64,000 nt of DNA from Epiperipatus broadwayi. Lineage: Eukaryota; Onychophora; Udeonychophora; Euonychophora; Peripatidae. The position numbers and the translations under genes are program-made. The number at the start of each line of letters is the position of its first letter. The stretch's first letter is position 1. The stretch is taken from contig JAQFVV010000182.1 of NCBI GenBank assembly GCA_028023455.1, positions 498,001-562,000 of the forward strand. The letters are read 5' to 3'. Under the pieces are notes generated by a model, which saw nothing but the letters and a program-made list of their open reading frames with translations, made no database searches and was not told the DNA's origin. Of the stretch, positions 24,250-39,079 are shown in pieces.

Positions 24250-25732
24250 TTAGCTTTTTTCCTGTTTTCCTGTTTTTTGGGGTCTTCCTGGCTTTCTCTT
24301 CTGTTCACTATTAACCTGAGTAACTTGCTGCATATTTGGCATTATTGTCTGAGTAATCTCAGTATTCGTATTGTTCCTAGTTCTTTGTTTTTTAGATAAT
24401 TCCAGTTCTTCATCCAAATTCATATTCTCTTCATAATATTGCTTCCCATCAACATTTTTTTTCAATGTGTGTTTGTCTATATTTTTTTCTAAAGCTTTAA
24501 CCACATGCATTTGTATATCATTCCCTTTTTTTTCTTTTACTTTTGTATTATTTATCTTAAGGTACACTTTTTCCTCCAACCTTAATGAAGAATCTAGAAT
24601 CTCCCCAATATTACTATCATCATTATTTACATTTGCAGTTTCATTTTCTTGCTTATCTGTATTCATATGTGTTTGTATAGAATTTTTTTCCTTTTCACTT
24701 CCTTGAGTTCCCACATCCGATGTCAGTATTTGCTTTACATCTCTTTGTTTATAGCTTGTTTTCTTTTCTAGTCTTTCTTCTGATAAATCAAATCCTTTGT
24801 TATTTCCATTCTTTGGACAGTCTATAATCAAATGGCTTCTTTCTCCACAGCCAAAACATTGTGGTCTTAGCCCTTTAATGTTTAAGTATAATACTGCTCC
24901 CTGATCCATAATTTGCCTTGGAATTTCTTCTGGTTTAATATGCTGGTGCAGCTTTATCTTAAAATGATAACTGTTGGTGTATATAAGTGTTGGTGTATCA
25001 TTGCACAAGATTTGCTTAATGTATATTGCATGCCCAAATGGTTGGACCATACTTTTGAAATCATGAATGCTAAACCCAAAATACGCATTTTTAATGATTC
25101 CTGAGCAATAATTTTGCAGATTTTCATCAACAACAATCATTACGTATCCACCAATTGTTTTTATTTGTGATTTAAATCTCATTTTTTGATTTTCATTGAA
25201 AAATTGTATAGCTATATATCGCGAGTTTGAATGTTCACCTATTTCTGAGATTGAATCCCATAAGTTTTCTTCTGTTAGTTTTTGATATAATAACTCTTTG
25301 TGAAATTTATATAACGTTAGATTTCTATCTGTAATTGCCAGCACTAATGATTTATTAGAAAAGAATTTTTTAAAAGATTCATATAACTTGTTTGGTATTG
25401 TGTTATTAAACTGGATGTTTATTTCTTGAATTTCTTCTTCTGTCCAATTATCTTCAGTTTGTTCTGCTAAATGATTAGGTGTCTCATCTTCATTTTCTAA
25501 ACTTAGTTCAAAAATGTCTAATGAATTGGCTCTCCTAAATCTGCCTATTTGTCCTTCCCCTCCGTTTTTTTTTGTTCTCTTGCTGTATAATATTTTCTAA
25601 TATTGCTTTTTGTGGTTTCATTGCAGCAATATTTGCATAAGATTTTTTTTCCTTACTGGCTTCTGCAACTGATTTGACATCTGTATTGTTATTTCTTTTA
25701 CTAACAACGCAATTGTTATCTGCAGACGCCAT
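24250..25732 (-). pseudogene. LINE ORF1 with CCHC zinc knuckle (one frameshift)
   Basis: Two overlapping frames make one protein of about 490 residues. It starts MASADNNCVV at 25732 and continues to a T9 homopolymer on the plus strand at 25565-25573, where the frame shifts. Reading then resumes as GRFRRANSLDIFELS and joins the long 364-codon frame ending at 24250. A CCHC knuckle, CFGCGERSHLIIDC (C-x2-C-x4-H-x4-C), is near 24860-24820. A K/E-rich, probably disordered tail follows, with a basic end (KRKPGRPQK). ORF1 proteins of this kind bind element RNA. The single-base slip at a homopolymer could be a real mutation or an assembly error; if the latter, ORF1 is intact. Confidence 0.88.
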
Positions 25733-25930
25733 TTCAACTAGATGACTAGATTTTCTTAGGACAAAATAATAAAAAAAAACTTACTTTGTTAACAGCGTCT
25801 TTTCTTATAATCCGGAAATCGATTATAATTTTCAAAATTATAAGATTTTTAAACTAATAATTAGATTCTGTTTGCCTTTAATGAAGTACATTCACGAGCT
25901 TTTGTAAGTTTGTTCCTACTTATTGACAGC
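25733..25930 (-). other. Probable 5' UTR of the LINE
   Basis: A ~200-bp segment upstream of ORF1 on the minus strand, bounded by the (TTA)n tract. No promoter motif is evident. Its boundary with flanking DNA cannot be fixed. Confidence 0.35.
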
Positions 25931-25940
25931 AGGACCACAC

Positions 25941-26850
<910 letters not shown>

Positions 26851-26859
26851 ATAATAATA

Positions 26860-27660
26860 ATAAAAAGTTTTTGCTGAAAAAAGTGTAAAAAGAATTATTT
26901 GGATTGCAATATGTTTTATTTTATTTAAACATTAGAGATATTGTAGTTTTATAAAACATTTTCAAAATGTTATCATAACTATTTATGAACTAGTTTGTTT
27001 AGATAGGAAATAGCATTAAATTTTAATAAAATTTACATTACTATATGTTATATTTGATGAGTAATGTATATCGGAACTTAGTTATTTGATGATTTAAGTT
27101 TGGTTTTATTCAATTATAAATTAAATGAATATCATAGCATATATCATTGTTTAGGACAGTGATATCTTATTTAACTTCTTATTGTAGTTTATTTTGGATA
27201 ATGAATAGATTTGATGATATTTGAAGTAATGATATTATTTGTTTGTTTGTTTGTTTGTTTGTTTGTTTGTTGTTTTTTTTTAAATGCTGTCTGAACAAAT
27301 TATTTTTTAATAAAAATTGTCTTCAGTATTTTACTTTAGTGTAGTGGACAATATAAATAAATATTGGAAATATTGTCATGGTATAGTGTGAGCAATGACT
27401 GAGCTATATAATTTTATACAAATTATAACAGAGTTACCATTTATTGATACATGTTTTGCCTTGTTACAAATAATATTTAAATTATAAAAGTATTTCTTTG
27501 TTATGTTTTATTTTATTTTGTATCAGTAATAAATGATTGTCTAAAATCTGTAGGGCAATTTCTTTTATTTCTATATATGCTTTGTTTATCCAGTGGAGAA
27601 ATGGTGGAGTAGAAGGTCAATTTTATCACGTTACAACATATATAGGTAATACTTTTTACT
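26860..27660. other. AT-rich intergenic DNA
   Basis: Contains a (GTTT)n run at 27237-27271; otherwise no recognised structure. Confidence 0.6.
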
Positions 27661-27667
27661 GCTGGGA

Positions 27668-27985
27668 AGTTTATATTTATATATTTTGTTATTTGATTTG
27701 ATATTGACAAGATGTAAATTGAAAATTTTGACGCATGATAATTAAAATAATATAAAACAATTTGAAATATAGCTTTAATAAAGTAATATTATAGTTTTTA
27801 AATCTTCATGTTTTCTCTCCAAAGCTCTTAAGCCTCTATATATAAATTGAGATAGAGAAGAAATAGTTCGATTTTTTTTCTAAAAAAAAATCATCTCGTG
27901 TTTTGTATTGAGAGTATTCCATTTACTTAATAGACCAATATTAGAATATTATCTCAATGTATTATATATTAACTGCTGGAATATA
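27668..27985 (+). repeat. Dispersed repeat family A, copy 2
   Basis: Opposite orientation to 19577-19890 and alignable over its whole length. No hammerhead-repeat unit adjoins this copy, so the two families are separable. Confidence 0.8.
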
Positions 27986-27989
27986 TATA

Positions 27990-29570
27990 TATTGTAGTGG
28001 TCACCCAGCATAGCAAGCATTTATCCAATTGTTAAAGATTATTTAAAGTTCTTTTAGATTTCAAATATTATTATTATTAAGAACTTTATGCATATATGTG
28101 TGTGCAGAGGTGAAATATATGAAATCATCTTGCTTGGATAAATAAACATATCATTTATTAAAATGAATTTTAATAAAAATCCAGATAAGATGACTTAAAT
28201 TAAGAAAAAAAAATTATATCTTTTTTGTATAGTTTGAAGAAAATTTAATTTGATCACAAAAAATCTATAAATAGTAATAAGGAGATAAGAAGTCTTCAAT
28301 TTATTACTCTCTTTTAATTACTGACCGAATGTATACTTGTCAATTTAAAAAAAAATGTAAAAGATTTGATGAGAGAAAATATAATGGGGACACATTTTTG
28401 GAGGGATGATTATTTATTCATTCGTGGATTTAATTTGATCTGGACTGGAGAGTTTAGCAGTATAAACTTTTTAGCTTTTGTGAACTTTTAATACGGCTAA
28501 GGAATTATTTCACGATTTACTGTATTTTATGAAGCAAAAATCATCCTTCTCAGAAATATGGAATCCAATGATCATTTGTTGATAAGGCCAGATAATCTGC
28601 ATTGCTAGGCACTAACGTGTATTAACTTACCATAAATTATGTAGAGTTCTTCTTGAACTCGAATATCAATGCCTACTCCAGAATTAATTTAAAATGCCTA
28701 TGGAAAATATGTGCCTTGATTGCCTTTATTTTATTTTGAAAAACGGAACATTTAAAAAAAACTATTTGATAGAAAAAACATCACGATTTTTTATGCCATT
28801 CCGATCAGTAATGGAAATATTAAAAAAATAACATACCATAGTAAGACTTTTCTTTTAAAAACTTAAAAAAAAAAGTTATATTGAAAAGGCCTTAAGTCAG
28901 TACAAACTGATATCTTTGCTAACATTCATTTTATATGTATTAGTTGCTTAATCATTATTATCCATTTATTGTTATATGCTTTTCTGTATGAATGCATTTT
29001 AAAATAATTAGTTTTAATTTTCTCTCTCTGTGTGTGTGCATATATAGGAATTAATTTTAATTGTGAAATAAATTATTGTTAGTTTTAATTTAAGTTATCA
29101 GTTCTTTTTTTATTTAGCAACTTTCATTTCCAAATGGTCATTTTTGCACTTATCAATTAAGAGAAAAATAAACTTTAATTGAAGAGACTGTTTTAAGAAA
29201 AGAGACTGTTAAACCACTGGGTAAAAATGACGAAATGTTTTATAAATTGAGGGTTCCTAGTGTTTGAAATTGTTTCATTTAGTATGGCACCCGGATAAAA
29301 GAATAAAATGTATTTTTTTTTTATTTAAATTAAGTTATTGCTGAGTGAAAAGAAAAACTATTTCAAAATACTAGTGTTGATTTTTGGGAGTTGATTGGGA
29401 AATATAATCTGTTTTAAGTTCAATCATGTCCATTATTGTCCACTTTAAATGCAACTATGAAATTTGCACTTGTTTACTCATATTTAAAAGTGGTTCCTTA
29501 AGATTACCATACATTAAAATGGCTTCCTAAAGTGTGGCTAGATTAATTCATTTTTACCCTTACTGGTACA

Positions 29571-29611
<41 letters not shown>

Positions 29612-32600
29612 GTGTTACTTGTACTAATTGATTTTAGTTACAGTATTATGATTTACATTAGTTATTTATCTAAGATGTTTATGGATTGTAATTTTTTTAA
29701 AATTCATTACTATTAATATAATTTTTTTTCTTTTATAGAAAAACCATTAAATATTATTTTAGACTGTTTAATATTTTTAATCCTAGCTTTTTTATTTCAT
29801 CAGATGATTTAATTAAGCAAATTCTATTCTTTCTTTCTTTTTTTTTTTGCTTTCCATTTCAATTTATAAAATATTTATTTAATTTGTATTCTTTATTGAA
29901 AAACAATTTTTTTCAGGGTATAATATCTAGGTGCAAGTTTTTTCTTTTATGCTATAGCCATGTGGCTACGTTGCGGTATTAACAATAATAGTTGACAACA
30001 AACTCTTCAAGTTTAGAGTTAATTAGTTCATGAATAAATAATCTCAATTTTCCCATATATGAGTTTTAATAATAATAATGGGCATTCAATTAATTTAAAT
30101 ATTTTATGTATCACATGTTGGTATGTGAATTTTCATATATTTTAAATATAATTTTGATATTGGAAATGTATTACAATTTATAAATGTTTATAAAAGAGAG
30201 AGAAAACTATAAAATCAAATAAATAATTTCTTTTGCTTTCTCTCTTCAATATTTTTATCTAATTACCAGTTTAAGCTTGGTTTTGAAAAGTACTGAAGAA
30301 AAAAAATTTTTTTCAGCATTAGTTTTAACATTTAAGAGAAATAAAGCAGATACATTTTTATGTTTAGTAATATTTTTATAAGAAAAATTTAAAAAGAAAA
30401 TATGATTTTAACATTTTGTTAAAATTTTATTTTAGTTAATCGGAGTTTTTTTTTCTTTACCCTTTATCTTTCTCCAAAAGAAAAGTCAGTGTAATTAATT
30501 TGATTATCCTGTTTTCTTTTGGCAAGAAATATATATATAAATTAAAAAAGAAATGTCAACAAACTATGATTCTAATTTAAGTTTTGGACTTGTTTTCCAA
30601 TGTCAATGTTGAAGGATGGAAATAGTTGAAAAATTTTGTTTATAAAAAAATTGACCTAATTGGTTATTATTAAATTTGGTTATAGTGGAGAAAGGAATGT
30701 GATTATTAGGATACCAGTTTGTTTCAAAATTAGGGATGGAAGTCAATCAGAAGATATGTGTCTTGTAAGATGCATACATTCTGATCCAGCTGTTGAAGAG
30801 AACAATTATTCTAAGCCAGCTTCTAAAGAAAACAGCAGAAAAATTTAGCTGTGAAGTACACACTATGAGTTTATTTATAAAAAAATTCTAAAATGAATAC
30901 AACCATGTGCTAAGTTTCATTAAAAATAAACAACTTATCTTCCTCCATATAATCTACTTCACTGAAAAAATGTAAAGAAGATACCCTGAAATAGTCTGCA
31001 ACTTTGTCTCCAAGCAAGAGCATGATTGTGCATATGTGTTAGCCTGACCTTGGAAAATTTAGAAAATTAAAATGGGTAAATTCTTGCTAAGTGTGTTTTT
31101 CTGAAATATCCTATTAAAATGATGAAAAGATTGAAAATGAAAAAAAGAAAAATAGCAATGTACAGTGACCTGGAATTGAGAAACTTTCAAGAAAAATGCC
31201 TACCTGGAAAACTATACATTACAAATGTGAAGAAAGCCTCCAAACAAAATTAAAAAACTATTATACAAGCTTTTTTTAATGTGCACATTATATTTTGATT
31301 TAGAGATAAAATGTTTCTTTGTAGAATAATAATTGATAGGAATAAATAATTTTAGTAAGATAACAATTCCTTGTAAAACATTTTTTTCTTAATCATTATT
31401 CATTTGATTTTTTTTCTTCAAAATTAAAAAAGAGAGGTTAAAAAGGGGTTTTATATCATTTAATTTTTATTAAATTACATATAACAATTTTTAATTGTTT
31501 TTTTCTGTGTTTTATCATATTTCTCCCCAAAACTATATGCAAAAGGGTTAAGCTAATTTAAAATGCTCTTATCTCTGATTAAAAGGCAGATTTTCAATTG
31601 TTATTTAAAAGAAAACAATTTAATGAAGCAAAAATTAATTAATTTAAGGAATAAAATCAACAAGTTATTTTTTTTAATATGAAACTATACTGTTGATAAT
31701 GTATAAATTTAAATTATCATATTATCATGTAATTTTTTATTTATTGTTAATCAGTTAATTTATTAAGTAATTGTTTAAAATATTTTAGTGTTAAGTCTTT
31801 ATTCTTCTATCTGTTACATGAATTTGCAGTGTGTGTGACTTAATTTCGATGTAGTTTAGGGTTTGAGAGATTGATTATTTTTAAATTATTCCAATAAATT
31901 TATTTTAAAATAAATTAGAATAAGCAATTATACTTCTTTATCTTTTGTTCACAATCACAGTCCTGAGAGTTCTTGTTTTCTGAGTGAGTTTTGAACATAA
32001 TCATTAGTTCTATGGATGTAGGGGGTTATGTTGGTGTAACAACACCTTTAAAGTCCATTCACTGCATTTTGTTTTCACTGAAAATTTATTTATAGTTGGT
32101 CTGTACATTAATGATATTATATGCCAGAGTATTGATGATCATCAGCTTATTTTAGTATCTCAGCATTATTTTTTATATCTGATGGATATTTTAGCACTTA
32201 AATATGTGCATCCAAATAATAATTGTGTTATATTCAGCTCTAAGTTTGGCACTGGCTAGATAAGTAATTTATTTATAGTGTATCTCTTTTAAATCCCATC
32301 AAGTTTGACTGTTGATTATTGATTTATAACTGTGGATGAATTGTTAATTTAATTATTCTTCTATAATGCTGGAGATGCACTTTATAGTTTTATTCATGCT
32401 GATTCTCATATATATATATATATATATACATACATATATATATAGAACCAACCCAACAAAAATTATCAATAAAGAAAATGACTACTTCTACTAACTACTA
32501 CTTCTTAAAAACTACCTTCAAAACTCTTAACGCTATAAACTTACGATTTAAAAATTATTACTTAAACTTACAGGAATAACAAACACTAAGCATCGACAAA

Positions 32601-35440
32601 TAAAATATTAACTATTATTTTATGATATTTTGTCCTCCTAAATTTCCCTTTCAGACAATGGTTGGTTTTCAGGCAAAGTGTCAACTATTATCAATAGCGA
32701 ACTATTAAGAACATTCAACACTTGACTACCAAATATATACTGATCAAATAAACACTTTATTATTATTTTTTAAAGAAGAAAGAAAATCCCTTAGGTGCCA
32801 TCTAATTACATTAGAATTAGCATGTCCATCTGATCAGCATAATCCGGTGCCTGAAATGTCTGCTAGCTCAGTCGGTTCCAACCACCCACTGGTAAACAAA
32901 TAAAAGGTATCTTAAATGCCCACCTGTTCTAAACTGCTACTAATATTTATAAAACTAAAATAATTTTCCCCCCAAACTATTCAAAATAATACTTCACCCC
33001 TTTAAAACTAATAATAACAACATTATACTGAATGCTAAACATTTATAGATTTAACTTGGCGAATCTTTTCTAAAATACTATTATTAATGATTGGATTTTT
33101 TTTCCCTCCTACTTTTATTAAGAAAATAAATATTTATACCTACCCACACGCATCAGAATAAACATAAATATTTTAACAAAAATAATTTAAATGTTTTACT
33201 TTATTTTAAAATAAATGCATCGTTTTATCTTATAATGAAACACACATACATTTCTTTTTTTTAAAGATTAAAATAAGCATTTTAATATATTACTTGAGCA
33301 AATAAATTATACACATTACATCATATTTTATTATTATTATTTTTTTTTTAAGTTTAAGTTTAAAAATCAAATCACACATACGTGCATGCCAAAAATATTA
33401 TTTAATAAAAGCTGCTTTTACTTATTTTATTATTGCAAATATTCATTTTTTGAAGTTTAAAGTTGTTGTTTTTTTTTCAAGTTTAATTTTAAAAAAAATC
33501 AAAAGTTCTTTCAATAAAGTCTATCTTTATTTTTAAAGGAATCGGAATGTTTAGATATTAAAGTCAAATAATTATCTAGGTTTTATATACAACAGAAACA
33601 GTATAATGGAATTATTTCTTAATTCATCGACGACTGGTAAAAATATTTTTGTGGCTGTTTAGCATTCCTTGCACTCCACTGTCTGTGTAGTCTATTTTAA
33701 CATGATTACCTTCTGAACTAATCACAGATCTTAGATGCATAGAGATCGGCTTTTCGGTCAACTGCAAATATGTTGGTTTTTAACAGTACATCATTTTTGG
33801 AAATATTACTTCAAAAATAATTTATTAAAATGAGAAAATTTGAACCAAGAATGACAAAATTTGAGCTATTTATACTTTTTTAAACAATGGAAAACTTTAT
33901 TTTTAGTAGCAATGTTCGTCTTGTGAAAATAAAATCAGCTTCTAGCGTCTACTTTTTATTAAAAATTGCATACACACATGCACATATATTTATTCATTTA
34001 TTATAAAATAAAATGCAATCTCTTTATTATTTTATTAAAAATTCATTTAAAAAATATTAAATCATTTATTTCTTACAAAAATTTTTCCTTCTTTTAAACA
34101 AAAAAAAATCTTTTATTTTAATCAGCTTGTTATTTTAAACAACTTATTATTTTAAACAGCATTTACAGTTTATTTTATTCAATACAAAAATCCCCCTCCC
34201 CCCCTACTCTTTAGTTTTTACATTTTATTCTCTTGATTTTAAACTTTTATATTTTTAAAACATGGAATTCATAATAAATTAATTACATATCAATATACTT
34301 TGGTATAATATATATATATATATTAAATGGAGATGATTTCCCATCTCCCCATATTCATCCCACATTGACTCTTTATTCTAAACTATTATAATATATGCAT
34401 ATATATTTAAAAAATATTCTTACTATATTGCAAGGATTGGTGAAAAAGAAGTGTCTATAGAAGTAGGCCACATATCCTATCACTGGTAAAAATAGCAACA
34501 TTTCCACTTGACTAACAAATTCAGATTAATGTGGGTTTTTTATAATCTGTAGTTAATAATATCTAAATACTTATTTACCAACTAATAACCAGATTATTAT
34601 TTGTGTTGTCTTTTGAAAAAACATCTTATACTTTTTTAACCTGAAAAGTTTTCAAAGTTTGTCTGGACTTGGTTCAGTCTCAAACCTCAGGTTATGTGTG
34701 TGGAAGGCATTGTACTATTATAAAAGTTTTTGAAGGATATTGGTCTTGTAAAATATTAAAGTGTCTGATTGCATATCAATGTTTATTTTTGGTAACATTT
34801 TTATCAGTTAATGCATTCTAAAGATATTGATAAGTATTGCCATCAAATATGTAAAATATTATATGTATTTCAGTTGTTACATAAGTTGTTTTGAGCACTT
34901 ATCAAATAGTAAAAATAGCTACACTTATTAGTTGAACATTTTTGTCCTTTGTCAATATTGATCTATTTAATAATCTTGTTTATTAAATTCTTGGTAATTT
35001 TAATGTCAAATAGATTTATTGTATAAGTTCTAAGGTTTTGTGTTACTTAAATTACATTATTTTGTCAATTAGTACTGGATAATGATAATTATTCATACTC
35101 TGGTTGTTTGAATCAGTAGTTGTATGCTTTCCAAGACAAAACATAGCAACAAATATTAACATCTAATAGTGTAAATGAGCATTCTTCAGTTTTTACAGAA
35201 GTTTTTTAAATGTTGCACATTGCAAATAATAAAAATATTTATATTTATTATTTGAACATTTTTTTTGTCAATAGTAAGATATATGTAAATTTTTAAGGTT
35301 ATGGTACTTGGAGATTTTTAATATTGATTTAATAGTTACTAAATTAAATAAGAAAAAAAAATTGCTCTTATAAATATCAAGTTTAGAAAATATGTTTGAC
35401 ATAGAATAAAATATTTTTAATTAGTAATATCTATGTATAT
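27990..35440. other. Intergenic DNA, no gene recognised
   Basis: (TA)n/(TG)n runs lie at 29572-29611 and (TA)n with TACA at 32409-32446. Between about 32450 and 34320 the plus strand looks C-rich and G-poor compared with its flanks, and both ends of that block are TA repeats. A 62-codon frame at 30660-30848 has no recognisable domain. Nothing else is supported on either strand. Confidence 0.5.
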
Positions 35441-35446
35441 TTAATA

Positions 35447-37059
35447 GTTTAGATCAGCGTTTCCCAACCTTTTTTGGCTTGCGTACCACTTGGTAGTACA
35501 TCACGCTAAATTGTACCACTTTGTAAAAATGATTGTATTTCGTGAAATTGTTATTGCGAATGTGTTATTTTATTTGCATTATAAATATTATATGGTGACC
35601 ATGTATGTATTCACACCTTGTAATGAGACAAATTACATTGAAACATGCCTAAACGTCACACCAGATTATAAACTCACTGAAATTATAAACTCACTGTAAC
35701 ATATTTATATGTATGTGTTTGTTCAAAGTTTCATATTTTTTCCAAAATAATTTATTAAAGATTACATTATTACATTAAAGGTAATAATATTTGGTACATA
35801 TTTTGTTCAAAGTGTTTTCTCATTCCTTCATTTGTTTTTCCCGAATTTGAATCTGTTTTCTCTTTTTTGGAGCATCTTGTTATTGGTTGGGCCATGGAGA
35901 GGATAAATCCAGCATATCCCAAGTCATGGTAAAAATAACCTCAGGGGTTATCAGACTATCTCTTTTTTTTTCATATGTCATAGGATTAAAATTTTGATGA
36001 TTAAATACTAGCTTACATCTAGTAATCCACAATAGATGATCAAGAATTAATGAGAATTTAATTTCTGGGTATGATCCTTTTCTGATACATTCTTTCAAAT
36101 TAAATAATTTAGATTGATTTGCCTTGATCTGACTAATTATTTATCTACTATTTTGTCATATTTCGTTTGCTAATAAATGGTTTTAATAAAAACACAAAAT
36201 TATAAAAAACCAATTAGTATATTTTCTTATCATAATCAAATATTTTTATAAAATAAATTTTATGAGATCTTTGTGCTTGTTTCGAACAACATAATTTTTT
36301 GAAATTTGTTTCAAAAGATGCTAAGTATACCCTTAAGTCTACAGCTGCATTCAATCTGTTTCGATACTTATTTTTTTTAAAAATATATGAAGAAAAAGCT
36401 CTTCCTACTAATTCCCTACTAGTAAACGGTAATAATAATTTAAGAGCTTTATCAGAAAGTTGTTCATATTCTTTAATGTTTAACCAGAAATTAATTAGAT
36501 TGTGTTGTTTGAATTCTACTTGTAAAGTTCTGTCACATGATAATTCTATTAAATGTTCTTTATCCTTTATCGATAATGATGTAGCTTTTTCTAAATTTTC
36601 TGCATAGAAGGGGTTTGAAATCCAATTATCATTTGTGTTTTCGGGTTTTGGAAAATATTCTATGAAAGACAATTTTAATCCTGTTAAATGTGCTATTATA
36701 TTTTTTCGTATATCTTGAGACAGACTAACCTTATTTTCAAACAAAAAAAATATGTAGAGTTTCGAATACTTCCAGTTGATTGTTTTCGATACTTATGTAT
36801 ATTACTATTTCCAAAAATCTAATTTCTTAATCATATTTTCAATTTTATCATTAACATTAAAGATCGTTATCGACTGTACATATTGACAACTTTACTGTAT
36901 AATATTTATTAATTAAAATAATTTTTATGAATTATAGGAAAAAACGTTTTTATATTTTTATGATTTAATTTTTTTTTTATGTCCGCCATTATTGATTATT
37001 TTTCGTGTACCACCAACCAGCAACTCGCGTACCACAGGTTGGGAAACATTGGTTTAGAT
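35447..37059 (-). mobile_element. hAT-superfamily DNA transposon (ZBED5/Buster-like), defective
   Basis: Element body 35455-37051 (1,597 bp) between perfect 8-bp target duplications GTTTAGAT at 35447-35454 and 37052-37059. The terminal inverted repeats are CAGCGTTTCCCAACC (left) and, reverse complemented, CAATGTTTCCCAACC (right), 13 of 15 matching. Both ends carry a GCGTACCAC subterminal word. The duplication fits the nnnTAnnn pattern described for the Buster group. Inside, on the minus strand, is the C-terminal part of a transposase. The N-terminal zinc finger and catalytic DDE core are missing, so this is an internally deleted copy. Confidence 0.95.
36214..36744 (-). pseudogene. hAT transposase C-terminal fragment (dimerisation domain)
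   Basis: 176 codons. The second half shows the hAT family C-terminal signature: FWLNIKEYEQLSDKALKLL, then LPFTSRELVGRAFSS, then NKYRNRLNAAVDLRVYLAS and LCCSKQAQRSH. This closely follows the pattern of ZBED5/FAM200-type hAT transposases, where the region mediates dimerisation. The catalytic core is absent. It lies within the terminal inverted repeats of the 35455-37051 element. The smaller frame at 35880-36098 downstream is not recognised. Confidence 0.88.
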
Positions 37060-39079
37060 TATTATCATGCATGTGCATTGTGATTAATTAGAAAATCTTA
37101 ATTTCAGACATTATAATTTTTTGAGGTATTAAATATATGTGGTGAGATTTTTGATGGTCTTACATTGATATATAAAGCCTTTTGCCTCTCATAATAATGA
37201 TTTCTGCTGCAGCAGTCTCAATCAATAAAATTATTTCTATTTATTAAAATCTATTATATAAAAATTTGTTTTATAAATATTATTTTACTTTTTTAATGCT
37301 TTATGAATATAAGTGCCTAAAAACATGACAAAAAATCTCTCTCATACTCTTATTTGTTTGTTAAGATGACCTAAAAAGTCATATTCACATCACAGTAGGA
37401 TCTTCTATAATAAACATAATTGGTTTTAGAATATTAGTATATAATCTGTTCATTATTGTACATATTTAAATATATGTATTTAAGGTTATTCTTATTTACA
37501 ACCCCAATCATTTAAACAGAAAAATATAATACAAATTTAAACTTAAAATGCAAGAATAACATATAAAATCAATTGATGTATATTCTAAACACTGTATTGC
37601 ACAGCTCAGTGTTAGTGAAAATTAAATTTGAATTTTTAAAAGATAAAATAAAAGGCATGAGCAAACTTACGCTAATAACAATCATAAAAATTTACTGACT
37701 GCTGATTTAGCTATTTTACATTTAAAACTTTGTTTGCTTGCTTGAAAATTAGTTTTTATTATAATTATTAAAACTGTTTTTCTGCTTCATATGGAAAAGT
37801 AAAATCAAATTTTTAAAAGCCTAAATAAATTTGTACAAAAAAATCATAGATCATAGATTTAGTCCTTCTATATTCAAAACTTCCACTTTTTTATTTGAAA
37901 GGTTTTTTTTTTTGCATGCAATATTAATCAGCTTGCTTTTTAAGTTCATGGCTGAAAATATTTTACAAACACAGCAGATTAATTATAAAAAAGTATGTAA
38001 AGCATTTTCACTATTAAAGGTGCAAATAGATAATATATGAACTAAATTATATCAGTAGACCTTAAAAACATACCAAACATATCTGATATTTTGCTTTACA
38101 GAGAAAACCTCTAAAACATTTTGTACCTACATATTTTATGTTCACCTATGCCATTCATTACAGAATGTTGACAATTTTATCATTTTTTCATTTGGAACAT
38201 TTCTTTCAAAATTAATCTAACTATTCGACCAGGCTCAAGGCAAAAACTTATAATTAATATATAGCAGAATTTTCACTGTTAAAAGTACAGAGGTAAATGA
38301 ATTATATTGGAAACTTATGAACTTACAAAGATGTTTGCTGCTCTAGCATCTTCAGCATTTGTATTCCCTATACAAATCTTAATTCAGTAAGAAGAAATGG
38401 TTGTTGTTCAATCTGTTGAAGTATATTCCATTATATATTTTAAGCTTTTTGTGATGTTGTTTCAGGACAGTCACTACATTTTTTCCTTCCTTATCAAAGT
38501 TTGTCAAATTAAATAAGTTTGTTGCATTCAGTATACCTTTTGGATATAATTTTTTAAGAAATATTTTTATTTACTTATTTTAAAGTTCCTAAAGTTGATT
38601 TTTCTTTGTTATTTGAGTTAGCTTTATAGAGAGAATGTTTAATATTTCTATGTGCATCAAATAGTTTATAATTTGGATTTATTAATTTTTAGAGAATATC
38701 TACATTTTTTATTATTCATTATATAGAAAAGTGGATCAGAAAACAAAAGCTAGAGCAAAGGAGTTTTAATAAGACTTAGATTTTTTTGTCAGGAAAAAAC
38801 ATGGCTGTTATATTGATTCAACTAATTATAGTTTTATGTCTGTCTATGAACATAGTGTAAAAATTATAAAACAATACAAATCCAGTGGACGTTGTAGTTT
38901 CAAAATGCCAATTGTGAAATATTATTTCATATAATTTATTCAATATTTTGTATATGTGATTTATAAATTGTATTTTATTTTATACTGTAATTTCATTTTT
39001 ATATTATAAATTGTCAACTATTTTCATTCAACCACTACTGATAGTATATAAACTACAATAATGCACTTCTAATGCAGAT
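37060..39079. other. Intergenic DNA
   Basis: No gene or repeat boundary found. Confidence 0.6.

Noticed and set aside
30660-30848. 62-codon frame with mixed composition
   Set aside because: Looks more protein-like than its neighbours but matches no family I know and has no supporting frame nearby.
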